64,000 nucleotides of DNA, taken from NCBI GenBank assembly GCA_023105745.1, contig JALGQZ010000001.1:60055937-60119936 (forward strand), read 5' to 3'. Both the position numbers and the translations under genes were made by a program. The notes beneath the pieces are model-generated. The model did no database searches. It was given only the letters and a program-made list of their open reading frames with translations, and was not told the DNA's origin. Shown here in pieces: positions 32,200 through 43,648 of this stretch. Position 1 is the first letter of the stretch. Every line of letters starts with the position of its first letter. The stretch comes from Austropuccinia psidii (taxonomy: Eukaryota > Basidiomycota > Pucciniomycetes > Pucciniales > Sphaerophragmiaceae).

Positions 32200-32890
32200 T
32201 GTGAGCCTTAGAGGTAATTCTATATACCCAAAAGACCACAAAGAATAAAAAATTATGCAATTCTAAATAAAACAAATTTATTTATGTTATTAATAACAGA
32301 ATCAAAAGATAAATATGAAATTCATATAAGAAACTAAAGTGTGAATTACAATTCAAAATAAAAATTACTTGGGAATTTAAAATTGTGAAAAAACATTTTT
32401 ACTTGGAAAATTGGGTAAAAATAAATTTGCAACATAAATACTAAACTTAAAATATTTTTTGAAAAAAGTTAAAGAAAAATTATTCTAAATTTTTCTACAA
32501 AAAATAAACATATGAAAATCATTTCACCATTGGACTCCTCATGAAAAATAAGGTGGGGTCACCTCTGGGTAAAATTTCAATAACTCAACTCTAAATAAGC
32601 TTAAATTAAGTTTTTATTATTTTCTGTACAAAAGTTAAAAATACTCAAAACATTAGTTTGATTCACATAAAATGAGGTATTTACCATCAATTGTTGTGTG
32701 TAGTTTAGAGTTTATGAGGAATTGATGTGTTTTCAATTGAAATGTCAAAATGTGCGCATGTGTTACATAAGTGAACTTTAATTTACATATGAGGTATCAA
32801 TTATCACAGTTGTGTAATGTAAAAACTAAATTGAATTACATATTTAAATTAGAAGTATAATACATTATGAGGAATTAAAGAAAGAATAAA

Positions 32891-33115
32891 TTGGAAAGAT
32901 TGATTCTGGGGGGGAAAGGAATCTTGGCTCTAAGGGGAAGCCAGACCCCCAAATTCCTTTCTGACAGGCGTGAGATTTCAAAATCCACACAAAACTTCAT
33001 TACTTTTGGCCTGGCATTGAGTCACAGGGTCTGTGTCTCAATTGATGATGAGGTTTTGATACCAACCAGGGTAGGTTTAACTGTTTCCAAGAGGGTAAAA
33101 CTACTCTTAAGATAA
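32891..33115 (+). CDS. ORF inside G-type LTR
   Basis: 74 codons in sense with the LTR. It contains GSQTPKFLSDRREISKSTQN and SIDDEVLIPTR. The homologous stretch stays open in the 3' LTR (44392-44583) and in the diverged reverse G-type LTR (62728-62462, minus, 88 codons), with no frameshifting indel between them. No domain recognised. It may be a true small ORF or a conserved LTR segment that is open by chance. Confidence 0.35.
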   Translation: MERLILGGKGILALRGSQTPKFLSDRREISKSTQNFITFGLALSHRVCVSIDDEVLIPTRVGLTVSKRVKLLLR

Positions 33116-33557
33116 AAAAATCATTTCAAAAAAGGTTTTAACTGGTTTTTACTTATCCTACTCACATTCTGACATGTTTTGAAGGCTTAAAACCAGGTAT
33201 TACTATAGCAATGGCTGATTTAAGGGTCCAAAATGGCTAAAACAAGCCCTTTTTTAGTCCAAACCAGGGCTCAATGATGCCATGTTTGGATTTGCTGTTG
33301 TCAGAGTGTTTTTCACGACTGAAAAGAGTAAGCTTTACTTTTAAAGTAAGAAAATTGGTGGCTATAAAAGAATGTCTTCTTTGCCCCACTTTTCTCTTCA
33401 TGTTAGAATATTCTCCTTGTAAAATTAGTTTCAACACTGTTAAACCAATAAAACAAAAAATTCCAACCACCCTTTTCTGATCATTTTAAACATTTCCAAA
33501 ACTTGAAAAAATCATTATAATCCTTGTTTGTAACTATTATAGTCATTTTTACCCCTT

Positions 33558-34952
33558 TTCAGGCTGAATCTAAGATAGAGGTATTAAAATAGTGTATAAA
33601 GGTCTCACTATGACTGTGACACAGAATTAAATATTTAAAAAAGGGTTTTAAAGAATTCAATAAGGGCTTTACCAGAGATCTTTAGTGGTGGTGAGTTCTG
33701 TTCAAAGCCCTGGGTGTAGTGTTTACTGTTGGGTTACAATAATAAAGACTACAATAATTAATATTATCATTATACCTGTTTATTTTACAAGAGTATAGCT
33801 GTTTTTGAAAGTGGTACTACCTAGGAATTTAAGATCACAATGGGGATTCCTCTTTTGGGCAGAGAAAAGTCCCTTTTTGTGCTGAAATTGGGTGAAAAGG
33901 GCCTCTAGACCCTTTCAGGTGGATGGAGTGAAGATTATTCACTTCAGAGTACTGGCTTGTGGTTTCCAAATGGCGTCTGTTACCTGTGAAACAACATCTG
34001 GGAAAGTTTCACAAATACCAGGTGAAAACCTTCATCTGGGGACCACACAGAGATCTTCTGATGTGTATGACGTGTAGGGAGCTGTACAGAACCTGTATGG
34101 GACCCCAATAGTGAATGATCTATGAGGTATTGAAGTATAAAAATTCTTCTTTGTCTGTTTGACACCTCATAATCATGGGTATGCAATATTATCCCACAGA
34201 AAGGGTTTATTGGCCCAATTTTGGGATTTTAACCTTAAGACTTCTATACCTTTGTCAGTGTTTGAGATATTGAGCTCAAAGGTAGCTCATTGTGTAGCTC
34301 TAGATGGGATCTACAAAATGGTACCTTATTTTGTATTGGTAACATTAAATATGGCAAAGTTATGCCATGTACAATTTTTGTTAATCAGATATATGATTTT
34401 CTCAATATCTGTATGGAGCTTGTTTTCTCCATAACCTTTTTTCTAGATGGGATATGGGGAAATTAATGGGACCATCAGATAGCCCTAATTGTTCCCTTTC
34501 TTAAAATACCCCACTTTAAGTATCTCACACTAAAACTGTAGAAGTTAGATGAGAGGTGAATATTTTATTCACCCTTATTTGGCCTTATTTTGGCCATAAC
34601 TTCTGTAGTTTTGGTGTTAGATAAATTTGGCTAGTACCATTGGATAGCTCTAACTTAGAGCATCAATTTGGTTACCTATTTTCTGGGTTTAAGCCTCTTC
34701 CTCTGGATTTCAGATGAGAGGGGAAAATTAAGGTTTATGCTCAACAGCAACTTTGAGAAGGAATAACTTTGTTATTCTTTGTCTTATGATGATGGGACTT
34801 GTATATTTGAAAAGAGGTGAGATGTCCCTTTGTTTAATACCTTTTGAGCTATTTTGGCTCAGCTCTATGTTTTGGTGGTATCTTGGCTTTACCATTGGTT
34901 TATGGCATTTGGCTGTCATGCTTGTGCTCTGGTTATGAGTCACAGGCTGACA
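33558..34952 (-). mobile_element. Solo A-type LTR, reverse, in element G 5' LTR
   Basis: 1395 bp; minus strand starts TGTCAGCCTGTGACTCATAACC at 34952 and ends at 33558 with one base lost from the terminal CTGACA. Target duplication CCCTT at 33553-33557 and 34953-34957. The hairpin AGGGCTTT/AAAGCCCT is at 33663-33711. Confidence 0.93.
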
Positions 34953-35389
34953 CCCTTCAGTCACCCCATAAGTGAATTAAAGCATCTTCCATTACTGTCA
35001 ACTTTATCACTTTGTTTCCAAATTCACTCTGGTCACTTTTGGGAGTGTTTTCTCTTTAATAATATTTTTAAAGACTCTTTTCTTATATTAATTGCCTACA
35101 GTCCTTTGCTCAAGTAATTGCAATTGAAATTTCTCTTGAAGAAATTTCTTTTGTAGCCTTAAATATCTCTTGTAGAGTTTTCTTTTGGATAAATTCTTAT
35201 AGTTGGTAAAACAAGAAATATTTATAATATTATTGTTTTATACTTATATAGTTAAAATAATAAATTTGGTGTGTTTTCTTTTGAAAATCTTAATTCTTAA
35301 CATTTTTAATCATAGTTCACCTTATAAAATTCTGAGGACAGGAAAAGTACTTGATTTTAATCAAAGTTTCATATGCACACCTTACATTT

Positions 35390-35402
35390 TGGGGCCCAGC
35401 TG
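35390..35402 (+). promoter_or_regulatory. Primer-binding site of element G
   Basis: TGGGGCCCAGCTG, three bases after the LTR; a degenerate version of TGGGGGCCTGGCC. Confidence 0.6.
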
Positions 35403-35561
35403 TGATATTCTAGCTGTAACATAATTGTTTTCTTTTTAATCTCCTTTCTTATATTGAAAAATTTAAAAAAATCCATAAAAAAATACTTATGTTTGAAAAA
35501 ATCTCATAAAAAATAAAACTTTTTCATATTGTAAGCAAGGCTTGTTTTTTCATTTTCTCTT

Positions 35562-35808
35562 TTGAAAACCCTTTTTTACTTAATAAATTGCTTTTCTTCA
35601 TTAATATTAGTGTCTGAACAGGTGGTAAGACAAGACAACATTGAAACTGCATCAACAGCAACTAGCATTATCCTTGCAAGTAATGTCAATTCTAAGCATA
35701 ATAGTACTTTTATTATAGCTCAGAATAATCAGCCAGAACCAATTTGTTCCAAATTAATCAATTTGAACATTAGCAATACTCTCCAAAAAGCTGAGAGTCT
35801 GGCCAATA
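35562..35808 (+). CDS. Leader ORF of element G
   Basis: Open frame before gag, following a pyrimidine-rich stretch ending ATTAG (35609). The reliable part begins there and ends at a candidate donor GTAAGT (35809); reading on, it stops at 35825. Codon phase at the donor is the same as in A and D. The product is polar and unrecognised. A branch-like TTTTAAC and acceptor AACCAG (35870) follow, with the gag ATG (35857) inside the candidate intron. Confidence 0.45.
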
Positions 35809-35856
35809 GTAAGTTTTTTAAGTAAAATTACTCTTTTAACCTTTTTCATCATAATA

Positions 35857-37956
35857 ATGTCTGCAACCAGATTAGGATCCAGCTTTTACCCCTCCAGCAG
35901 CCCCCAAAAAGGGTATAGACATGATTTTGGCAGAAGCCAATCAGCTATAGAAGGATAAGGGTCAGTGAATAAATCTCAAACTGACATATTATTCCATTCT
36001 GAGCTGATAGGACTGTTTTACCTTTGAAAAGAGCTGAAACTTCCATGAGAATCCTCAGTGGAAATATACAAAGCCAGACAGAAGGCCTATAACCATTCAT
36101 TACAGCATAAACAGTACCAGCTTGTTGCAGATATGTGGAAAAACTGCAAGAACTCTTACCTTAATGTGATAAAATTTCTGAGCCATGCCAACACTTGGAA
36201 GTTACTCAATGGATGGCATCCATTGATGGAAAAGAAAAACATGATTCTTTTAACAGCAGAACTGAGGAAAAACAACCCTCCATCACCCAAGGAAGTGCCA
36301 AAAACAGCCCCAGCATCCAGAAGCAGCAATTCCAATGTGAAAAAGCAGCCACAAGCTCAGAAAAAGGGCAAAGGCAAAGCACCAGCTACAAAACCTTACA
36401 TCTGAGGCTACAGAATCCCAAAGATTCAGCAGGATTCTATGGAGAATGTATTTGAGATAGCTAGAACAATGAGGAAGCCAGACTAAAATATCGGAAATTA
36501 TTTCTGATAGTATGGATGGCATTCCAAACTTGTATATAGCTCTAAATGACATAAAAAGTAATATTTCTGATAAAGATTCATCAATTTGTAACAATCTTAA
36601 GACAAATAACTTAAGTCTGAGCCAAATAAATGAGACACTTATGTGTTCTAAAGGAGTTTTAAGAACAATTGAAACATCCAATAATGATAATTCTTTTGGC
36701 AATAAGATAAATGAACAATCTGCCATTATTAAAGAATTAACAGACAAATATTCTAAGCTCAATATTGATGACATAATTGAAACAATAATTAAGCAAGACA
36801 TAAATATTATCAAGACAGATAACAAGAAAGTCCTTGATGACATTTCAAATTCATTTACTGAATTAAAGACATATACAATTTCCCTGAAAAGTGTTTTGAC
36901 ACCTCACAACAAGAAGTATCAAAATCAACAATGAAGCTGAATCAAGTCATTTCTGATAATACTAGACAGACAGAATTATTGCAAAAATTAACACATCAGG
37001 AAGATATGTATAAATTTGAATTAATAAATTGAATACAAAGCTTCCAACATGAGCTTAGAAATTCTCACAGGTGTAGCAACAGTAAGCTGAATTATATTGA
37101 CCAATTACTGCACACCTTACCAAGAATGCCTACACCTCTGGATCAAAATGAGGGTACAAGAATTTCTAACCCACAAGTATTGGATGTAGAAAATTCAAAA
37201 ATAAATAAATAATTTTCTACCTGTTTCCATAACTTGGACCCATCAATAGGCCAAGCATTGTTCAAAGAAATACCAAAGCTTAAGGAATGGCCTCACTTGA
37301 GTAGTGAAGGAGAATATGACCATATAGAATTCATAAGGGGTATTGACATGATGAAAGAACATTTTGAATTACCAGGAAAATTGCTAAAAGCAAGATTTAG
37401 TACCTTGTTTACCAGATCAGACCACAGATGGTATATCAAATTGATACAAGCACATGGACACCAAAGATAGACTTGGTGGAAAACCAAAATCATTAAAAAA
37501 TGAGCCAATGGTGCTTGGAGATTTAAGTTGGAAACAGCATTTGAATCTTCCAAATTCAATGATGACAAAGATAGAGCTTTATGAAGGTTTTTCCAACAAA
37601 AAGAAAGATTAACAGCATTGTATCCCAAAATGTCAGAATTTATGATTCACAGAAAACTTCTAAGACAACGTGGAGGTGATTTGGAGCATGATATTAAAAG
37701 AATGACTACTGAGCAATCTTCAGCAGGAGATATTATTAATATATTAGAAGAAGTTACCACCAGAACCAGAATTAGTTCTAGTAGGGTGAATCTCAAAGAA
37801 AGATTTGATAAATCTTGGAAATATTCTGTGGACAAAAATGCCAAAGAAAACTCTAATAATATAAAGTATAAATATGTAGATGCAATTGTAAAGTGCCGTA
37901 TTTGCCAAAGAACCACAGATTTAGCTGATGCATGTTGCAGGAAGAGAAAAACATGA
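35857..37956 (+). pseudogene. gag: Gag of element G
   Basis: Likely start at ATG 35857. Remnants: N-terminal region with many stops, frame 36195-36455, a helical/coiled region 36512-36934, capsid 37234-37470 (LKEWPHLSSEGEYDHIEFI) and 37618-37953, and a zinc knuckle CRICQRTTDLADAC near 37893, where the metal-binding His is replaced by Asp. Capsid motifs match those of H. Frameshifts and stops separate all parts. Confidence 0.82.
36058..36485 (+). pseudogene. Overlapping +1 ORF of element G
   Basis: Frame 36058-36405, continuing after one TGA to 36485, encodes LLNGWHPL, a Lys-rich patch (KKGKGKAPATKP) and a terminal helix (MENVFEIARTM). These correspond to ITKGWNP, the basic patch and the terminal helix of A, and to LGGWRPL and MDSVFNMARNLM in H. 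The gag frame of the same stretch (36195-36455) is one base behind, as in A. Confidence 0.55.
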
Positions 37957-38620
37957 ATTTGACATTGAAAATGAGCCTGATGTTGAGAAGGATGATTTAA
38001 TTGAAGATAATTCAGATGATAAATCATCAATATTCTCTGAATCTTCAAAAGATATAGAAAATATCAATGTCACATCTGAAATCATGGAATCTTATTGCCA
38101 CTTGCCACAATTGAGAAATGGTCAACTTGATTTGTCAAAATTTCAAGATGAAAAACTTATGAAAACCAAACCAAACAGAGGTAAAGGTTATACAGCTGGG
38201 AATTCCTGCATAACAGAAGTGGTAATTAATAATGAACCCACTAAGATCTTACTTGAACTAGGAGCCTTCTTCTCTTGTGTTGGGAAATATTTTCTTAAGA
38301 CTTTTGTACCATATTTTGAAGATCAATTGTTGCCAATTGATGGAATAAAATTCAACAGTGCAAGTAATCCCATGAAAGCATCATGCATATTTGAAACTAC
38401 TGTCATATATCCACATATCAATGGAAATTTAAGAATAACTATTGAATTTTTTGTTATGGAAAATTTCTCTAGCACCCATTTTATATTGGGAAATGATTAC
38501 TTAATCCTGTATGGCAAAGATTTACATAACAATCAAGACAGATAATTTACTATTGGGGACAATAAGTGTCAGACATTTGCCTTTTTACTATTTAAAAGAC
38601 AAATAAAAGTAAGCAAAGTA
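37928..38620 (+). pseudogene. pol: Element G protease
   Basis: 205 codons open to 38545 cover an acidic linker and a retropepsin-like domain with ILGNDYLILYGKD near its end. The active-site triplet Asp-Thr/Ser-Gly is replaced by LELGAFFSC, so the catalytic Asp is Glu. Protease would be inactive. The protein is of the same type as H 54260-53877. Confidence 0.82.
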
Positions 38621-38662
38621 TCACCAGTCAACTTAGAGCTCAAAGAATTCAAGTCTGAACAG

Positions 38663-39337
38663 TTGAATGAAGCTGAAATCAGTATTCATCTCACTGATAA
38701 ACAAGAAAGTGAACTTTCTGCCCTTTTATATGATCACAAAGAAGCCTTTGAATCAGAAAAAGAACCTTTTTGGGCAGTTTTTGGGCATGAAGTTGACATT
38801 ATTTTTAATATTGAAAGACCTTATCCATCACTCTCAAGGAGGCCTGCATATCTGGAGAGCCCAAAATATAGAGAAGCTCTGGAACTTCATATTAAAGAAC
38901 TTCTAGACCATGGTGTAATAAGGAAATTTGGCCACCATGAAGAATTAGAAATAACTACACCAGTCATAGTGGCATGGCATAATGGAAATTCTAGGATGGT
39001 TGGGGATTCTGGAGCTATGAACACATACACTGTTCCAGACAGGTACCCCATACCAAAAATCCAGATTTCCCTTACCCAAACATCTCAAGCAGTGCATATA
39101 AGCACTATGGATGCCCTGAAGGGATTTTGCCAAAATGTGGTGACACCAAGAGAAAGAAAATATTTGAGGATGCCTTTTGGTATCAAAAATGCACCTTCAC
39201 ACTTTGAAATAATGATGAATAAAATCTTCCCTGAAGAACTGTCAGAAGGTTGATTAATAATTTAAACTGATGAAATTACTTTCTGTTCCAAGACTTGGGA
39301 GGAGCCCATGTACAGACTATCCAGAGGTTTGGTAAGG
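38663..39337 (+). pseudogene. pol: Element G reverse transcriptase, N-terminal part
   Basis: 196 codons with RPAYLESPKYREALE, MDALKGFCQN and PFGIKNAPSHFE. TGA at 39251 and TAA shortly after fall in the catalytic region; the YIDD motif is replaced by a stop and TDE. The domain is cut at 39337 by a solo LTR and continues at 41250. Confidence 0.85.
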
Positions 39338-41244
39338 TGTGAGCCTTGAGGTATATTTTACATACCCAAATAGGCCACAATTATCTCAAAAAGAAATTTT
39401 GAATTATGCACAACTCATAAGTCATGCATATATCCAAAATTCATCATTTTCAATTTCAGAAAAGATGAATAACTTTTTATTGAGTAAGTAAATCCATGGA
39501 TTTAAGACCAGATTTGGATTCTACACAAAAGTTCACCTAGGGTAGCCCCATAGAGTGAATAAGCTCAATTTAAGTATTTGAGGTGGTAAAAGGGAAAATA
39601 CTTCAATACCACATAAAAGATCCGTGAAAATTTTTGTTTTTCTTGATTTTAAGCCAAAAAAATGGGAAAGTGAGAAATCCCATGTTATATATACACTAAG
39701 AATAGTGTTATGCATGTTTTGAGCTCTTAATATCATGGTATTCTTACATGGACTTTTGGTACACCCATAGTGGATATCTCACTTTAAGCTTAATTTTCTA
39801 TTTTTACGTGAAAAATAAGTAAGGGGGACAAAAGACATCAAAGAGAGCCAGGGTACCCAACTTCTGAGGCCTCAGAGGTGTGGATAGCTCCAGAGCATGG
39901 ATCCATGGCTCATCTTGGCTCAATTGGTAAACTAAAGCTCTTTGGGAACTTGGTTACCAAGTTACACCTACTGTAATCATAAGAAAATAGCAAATAACCT
40001 GCTATTTTGACGTGCCAAGGAGGTAATGAGCTACTTAGACTCCTGTAACCACGTCAATTCTTGATGACTTTCCATGATTAGACCCTCAAAGAGTAATTAA
40101 AACCCTTTTGGGACATATATTCATTGATTTACCTCATAGCAACCAGCAAAATACTGCTATTTGCAATTCTACGTCGAAATGAGGTAAAAACTTCAAAAAT
40201 TCATTAAAAATACAATTCTTAATGAATCTTTCTGAAACTTTCAGGACTAATAGATATCTGTATTATCTATGGTACAACCAAAAATAATTATGGTTTTACT
40301 AGTAAAATTAGAAGTTTTACTTACAGTCCATTTTTGACCATTCTACGTGAAACACTGAATCTTCAAAAATTCACAGTAATTACAACCTGTGATGAAATTT
40401 ACAATAAAATTGATAACTTTGAGAAATCAATGATTACTTTAGAATAAAAGAAGATTTACAGATGTTACTCCTTTTATTCTTAACCATATTGGGGTTGGTA
40501 GTCACGTAAAAGCATCAATTAAGTAATTATGATAATCTTACGTGACAACTGATGATGCAATCAATAATCCAAAAGGGTTTATTGTTTTCTCACTCACTGG
40601 TTTTTCAGTTTGCTCCATGGAATGCCTCTGTGAGCTGTTGTTGACTTAAAAGAGGCTTCCTCTTGCTGTTTTTTCCAAGAATCATCTTATCAATTTATTA
40701 AATCATTATTACCAACAAGTAAGTATTAGTTACAGCTATTCTTAAGTGTTTTAAATCTTTCAGAATCAACCAGAAAGACGTGAAATCATAGAATAAAACT
40801 ATATATTGTTGTAATACTGTTATAAATCCTTTTGATCCCTTAAATCCACAATTCTATGTTAAATTTCTCTACTTTTATCTATCAATAAGTTCTTTGGAGT
40901 ATTAGTGAGTCATTTATCTTTAATTCTTAAAGTTTTTCTCTATTAATAGTTTTCTTCAAGAATTATCTTTATAATTATTCTTGTAAAAGATAATTATATA
41001 TTAAAATAATTTTATTATTTTAATAAAAGAAGTTTTTTATTATTAAATTCTTCTTGTAATTGATTCTTGTAGACAATTACTGCTCACTGTTATAATCACT
41101 AGTAGTGTATAACACGTGAAAGAAATAATTTTATAATTATTTAATTGTGGTTATAATAATTTTTATTATTATATTTCATAAGAACAGACATAGTACTGTT
41201 GATTAATAGTAATATTATCATCAGTTTCATAGTCAAATCTTACA
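39338..41244 (+). mobile_element. Solo E-type LTR in element G reverse transcriptase
   Basis: 1907 bp, TGTGAGCC...CTTACA, target duplication TAAGG at 39333-39337 and 41245-41249. Reverse transcriptase sequence is continuous across it. It carries the partial antisense ORF 39736-39533. Confidence 0.95.
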
Positions 41245-41249
41245 TAAGG

Positions 41250-42203
41250 ATTCAATTGTTAAACATGAAAATTTCATTAATAGAATGTCATTTTGGATTT
41301 AAAGAACTCAAAGCCCTGGGACATGTAGTATCTGGTCTATCCCTTGGAATTGACAAAAATACGGTTTCAGAAGTACTACTGAATCCTATGCCCCAGAAAA
41401 AGAAAGAAATTCAGTAATTATTTGGGTTTTCAGGATATTACAGGCAGCATATGAAAGATTTTGCATCCATAGCAAGACCTCTTTATAAATTATATGACAA
41501 AGACACAGTATTTGAGATGACTGTTGACAGAGTCAAAGCCTTTGAATCTTGAGGAAAATTGTTAAATGCTGCTCCACTCTTGCTGATGACAGACTTTAAG
41601 CTTTACATTGATGCATCAGGGGATGGGCTGGGTGCTGCACTTCATCAAGCACAGATTATGAATGACAAACCTGTAGAAGAACCCACATGTTTCATATCTA
41701 GGAAGATCAAACCAACTGAAGCCAGATATGGGCAAAGTCAAATAGAGTGTTTACGCCTTTTCTGGGCCTTAGAAAAGCTCAATTACTTTATGGAAGGATG
41801 TGCCTTTGAAGTAATAACAGATTGTACCACTGTCAAATTACTATTAAACATGAAAACACCCAACAGACATGTGCTCAGATGGCAAATAGCCATACAAGAG
41901 TATAGAGGTAATATTACTATTGTTCACAAAGATGGGAATAAACAAAAAAATGCAGATGGGCTAAGCAGACTTCCATTACCAAATAATATTGATAAACCTT
42001 CTTATGCACCAGAAAAAGCTTCCCCACAGATCCCAATAGAAGGAATCAGTGTTACAGATCTGAACACCACATTCTTTGAAGAGGTAAGCACCAGTTATAC
42101 TCAGGACAATGATTTTAGAATCCTATTCCAATTACTTGATAAAAGACTACAAAGATCACTCCTTACTACATGCCTTGGATCAATTATGGAAGAAATCTTA
42201 TGA
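41250..42203 (+). pseudogene. pol: Element G RT C-terminal part and RNase H
   Basis: After the solo LTR: LKALGHVVSGLSLGIDKN, then TAA at 41415 and TGA at 41550, then 214 open codons (41559-42203) over RNase H. Catalytic motifs [32 protein letters not shown] and NADGLSRL are kept. RNase H is the best preserved domain of this element. Confidence 0.85.
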
Positions 42204-43624
42204 TGAAGGAAGATTTCACGTACTGGATGGTGCAATTTATCACAGAACTGAGCACACATATGGAATGACAGTTGTAGACAGATCCTTAATCAATCTTGTA
42301 CTGAAATAATTCCATGACAGCCCCTTTTCAGGACACCTATCTGAGGACAGAACAAGAGAAAAAGTCAAGACCTTCATTTGGTGGCCAATGTGGCAGAAGG
42401 ATGTTGCAGAGTATTGCAAGACCTGTGACAGATGTCAAAAAGAAAACAAATACACTTGTAAAATACTTGGTAATATTATCAAAATCCAACATCCCAGAAG
42501 ACCTTTGGAAATTGTCCATATGGATTGGGTGACTGGTGTACCACTAGGGGGTGATAAAAGCTATAATTAATGCCTTGTGATTTTTTACAGGTTTAGCAAG
42601 ACTCCAATCTTCTTACCATGTCACAAAGATGAGACAGCCATGGATACAGCTCTTCTGATATGGAATAGAGTGTCGGCATGGACTGGAATATTCACAAACA
42701 TCATTAGTGACAGAGATCCCAAATTCACCTCAGCACTATGGACAAACATTAACCAATAATCTGGAACAAACTTCTCCTTCTCTACAGCCTACCACCCACA
42801 AACTGATAGTCTGGCTGAAAGAATGATCCAAACTTTGGAAGACATGGTCAGAAGAGTTTGTGCATATGGCCTGGAACTCAAAGATTGTGATTGATTCACC
42901 CATTATTGGTGTACCCTTTTACCTGCACAAGAATTCGCATATAAAAAATCCATTCATGCCAGTACCAATGAGACTCCTGTTGTGCTAGAGAAGGGATGGA
43001 GTCCTAAAGTACCCCAAGATTCCTTCAGGAAACATTTGGTTGAGTTACATCCCATAGATGCTAGCTTCAAAGGAATACTAGACAAAGCTAGGAAGAATGA
43101 AATAAGGTGCATGGAGGACTCATTTGAATGTGTCGAAGACAAGTGGGACAAATCACATGCAACACCAGATTTCAAAGTGGGATATTAAGTACTTTTATCT
43201 ACCCTTAACTTCAACAACATCAAAGGATTTAAGAAGGCTAAAGACTCCTTTTCAGGACCTTTTTGTTATTAAGGCCCTCCATGGAGAAAATGCTGTAGAA
43301 GTAGAATTATCTGAAGAGCTTAGTAATAAGAATCCTACATTTGCAGTAAGCTCAAGAAAGCCTTTTAAATCTGGTAATGCTGAGAAATTCCCTTTGAGTA
43401 ATAAAGTTTCCCAGCATACATCTCCTGTTGAATAAACTGGTACTAAGAAAATCACCAAAGTTCTCAAAGAAAGGAAATCGAGGACTAATAAAGTAAGGGA
43501 ATACCTTGTAAGGTACAATGACCTATCTTTTGAAGATGAGTGGTTGGAAGAAAATAACATACCTGAAGCTACTAAGCTTCTCAGAAGCTTCAGACACACT
43601 ATGAATAATAATATTACAAAGTAA
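42204..43624 (+). pseudogene. pol: Element G integrase and chromodomain
   Basis: HHCC finger (FHDSPFSGHLSEDRT ... TCDRCQKEN, 42310-42455), core MDWVTGV (42525), [10 protein letters not shown] (42700) and [12 protein letters not shown] (42810-42850), so the DDE acids can still be read although TAA at 42568, TAA at 42757 and others interrupt. GPF region and chromodomain (KVLKERKSRTNKVREYLVR near 43455-43520) follow, ending TAA 43622-43624. Confidence 0.85.
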
Positions 43625-43635
43625 TATTTCTTTTT

Positions 43636-43648
43636 TAGCGGGAGGGAA
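43636..43648 (+). promoter_or_regulatory. Polypurine tract of element G
   Basis: AGCGGGAGGGAA before the 3' LTR, after a T-run. Confidence 0.8.

Larger units (their letters stand above)
32200..35386 (+). repeat. 5' LTR of element G, split by a solo A-type LTR
   Basis: Segments 32200-33557 and 34958-35386 join to a 1.79-kb LTR matching the 3' copy 43649-45429, including the junction (ATTTTTACCCCTT then CAGTCACC... before AAGTGAATTAAAGC). Starts TGTGAGCCTTAGAGG and ends CTTACA. Confidence 0.93.
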
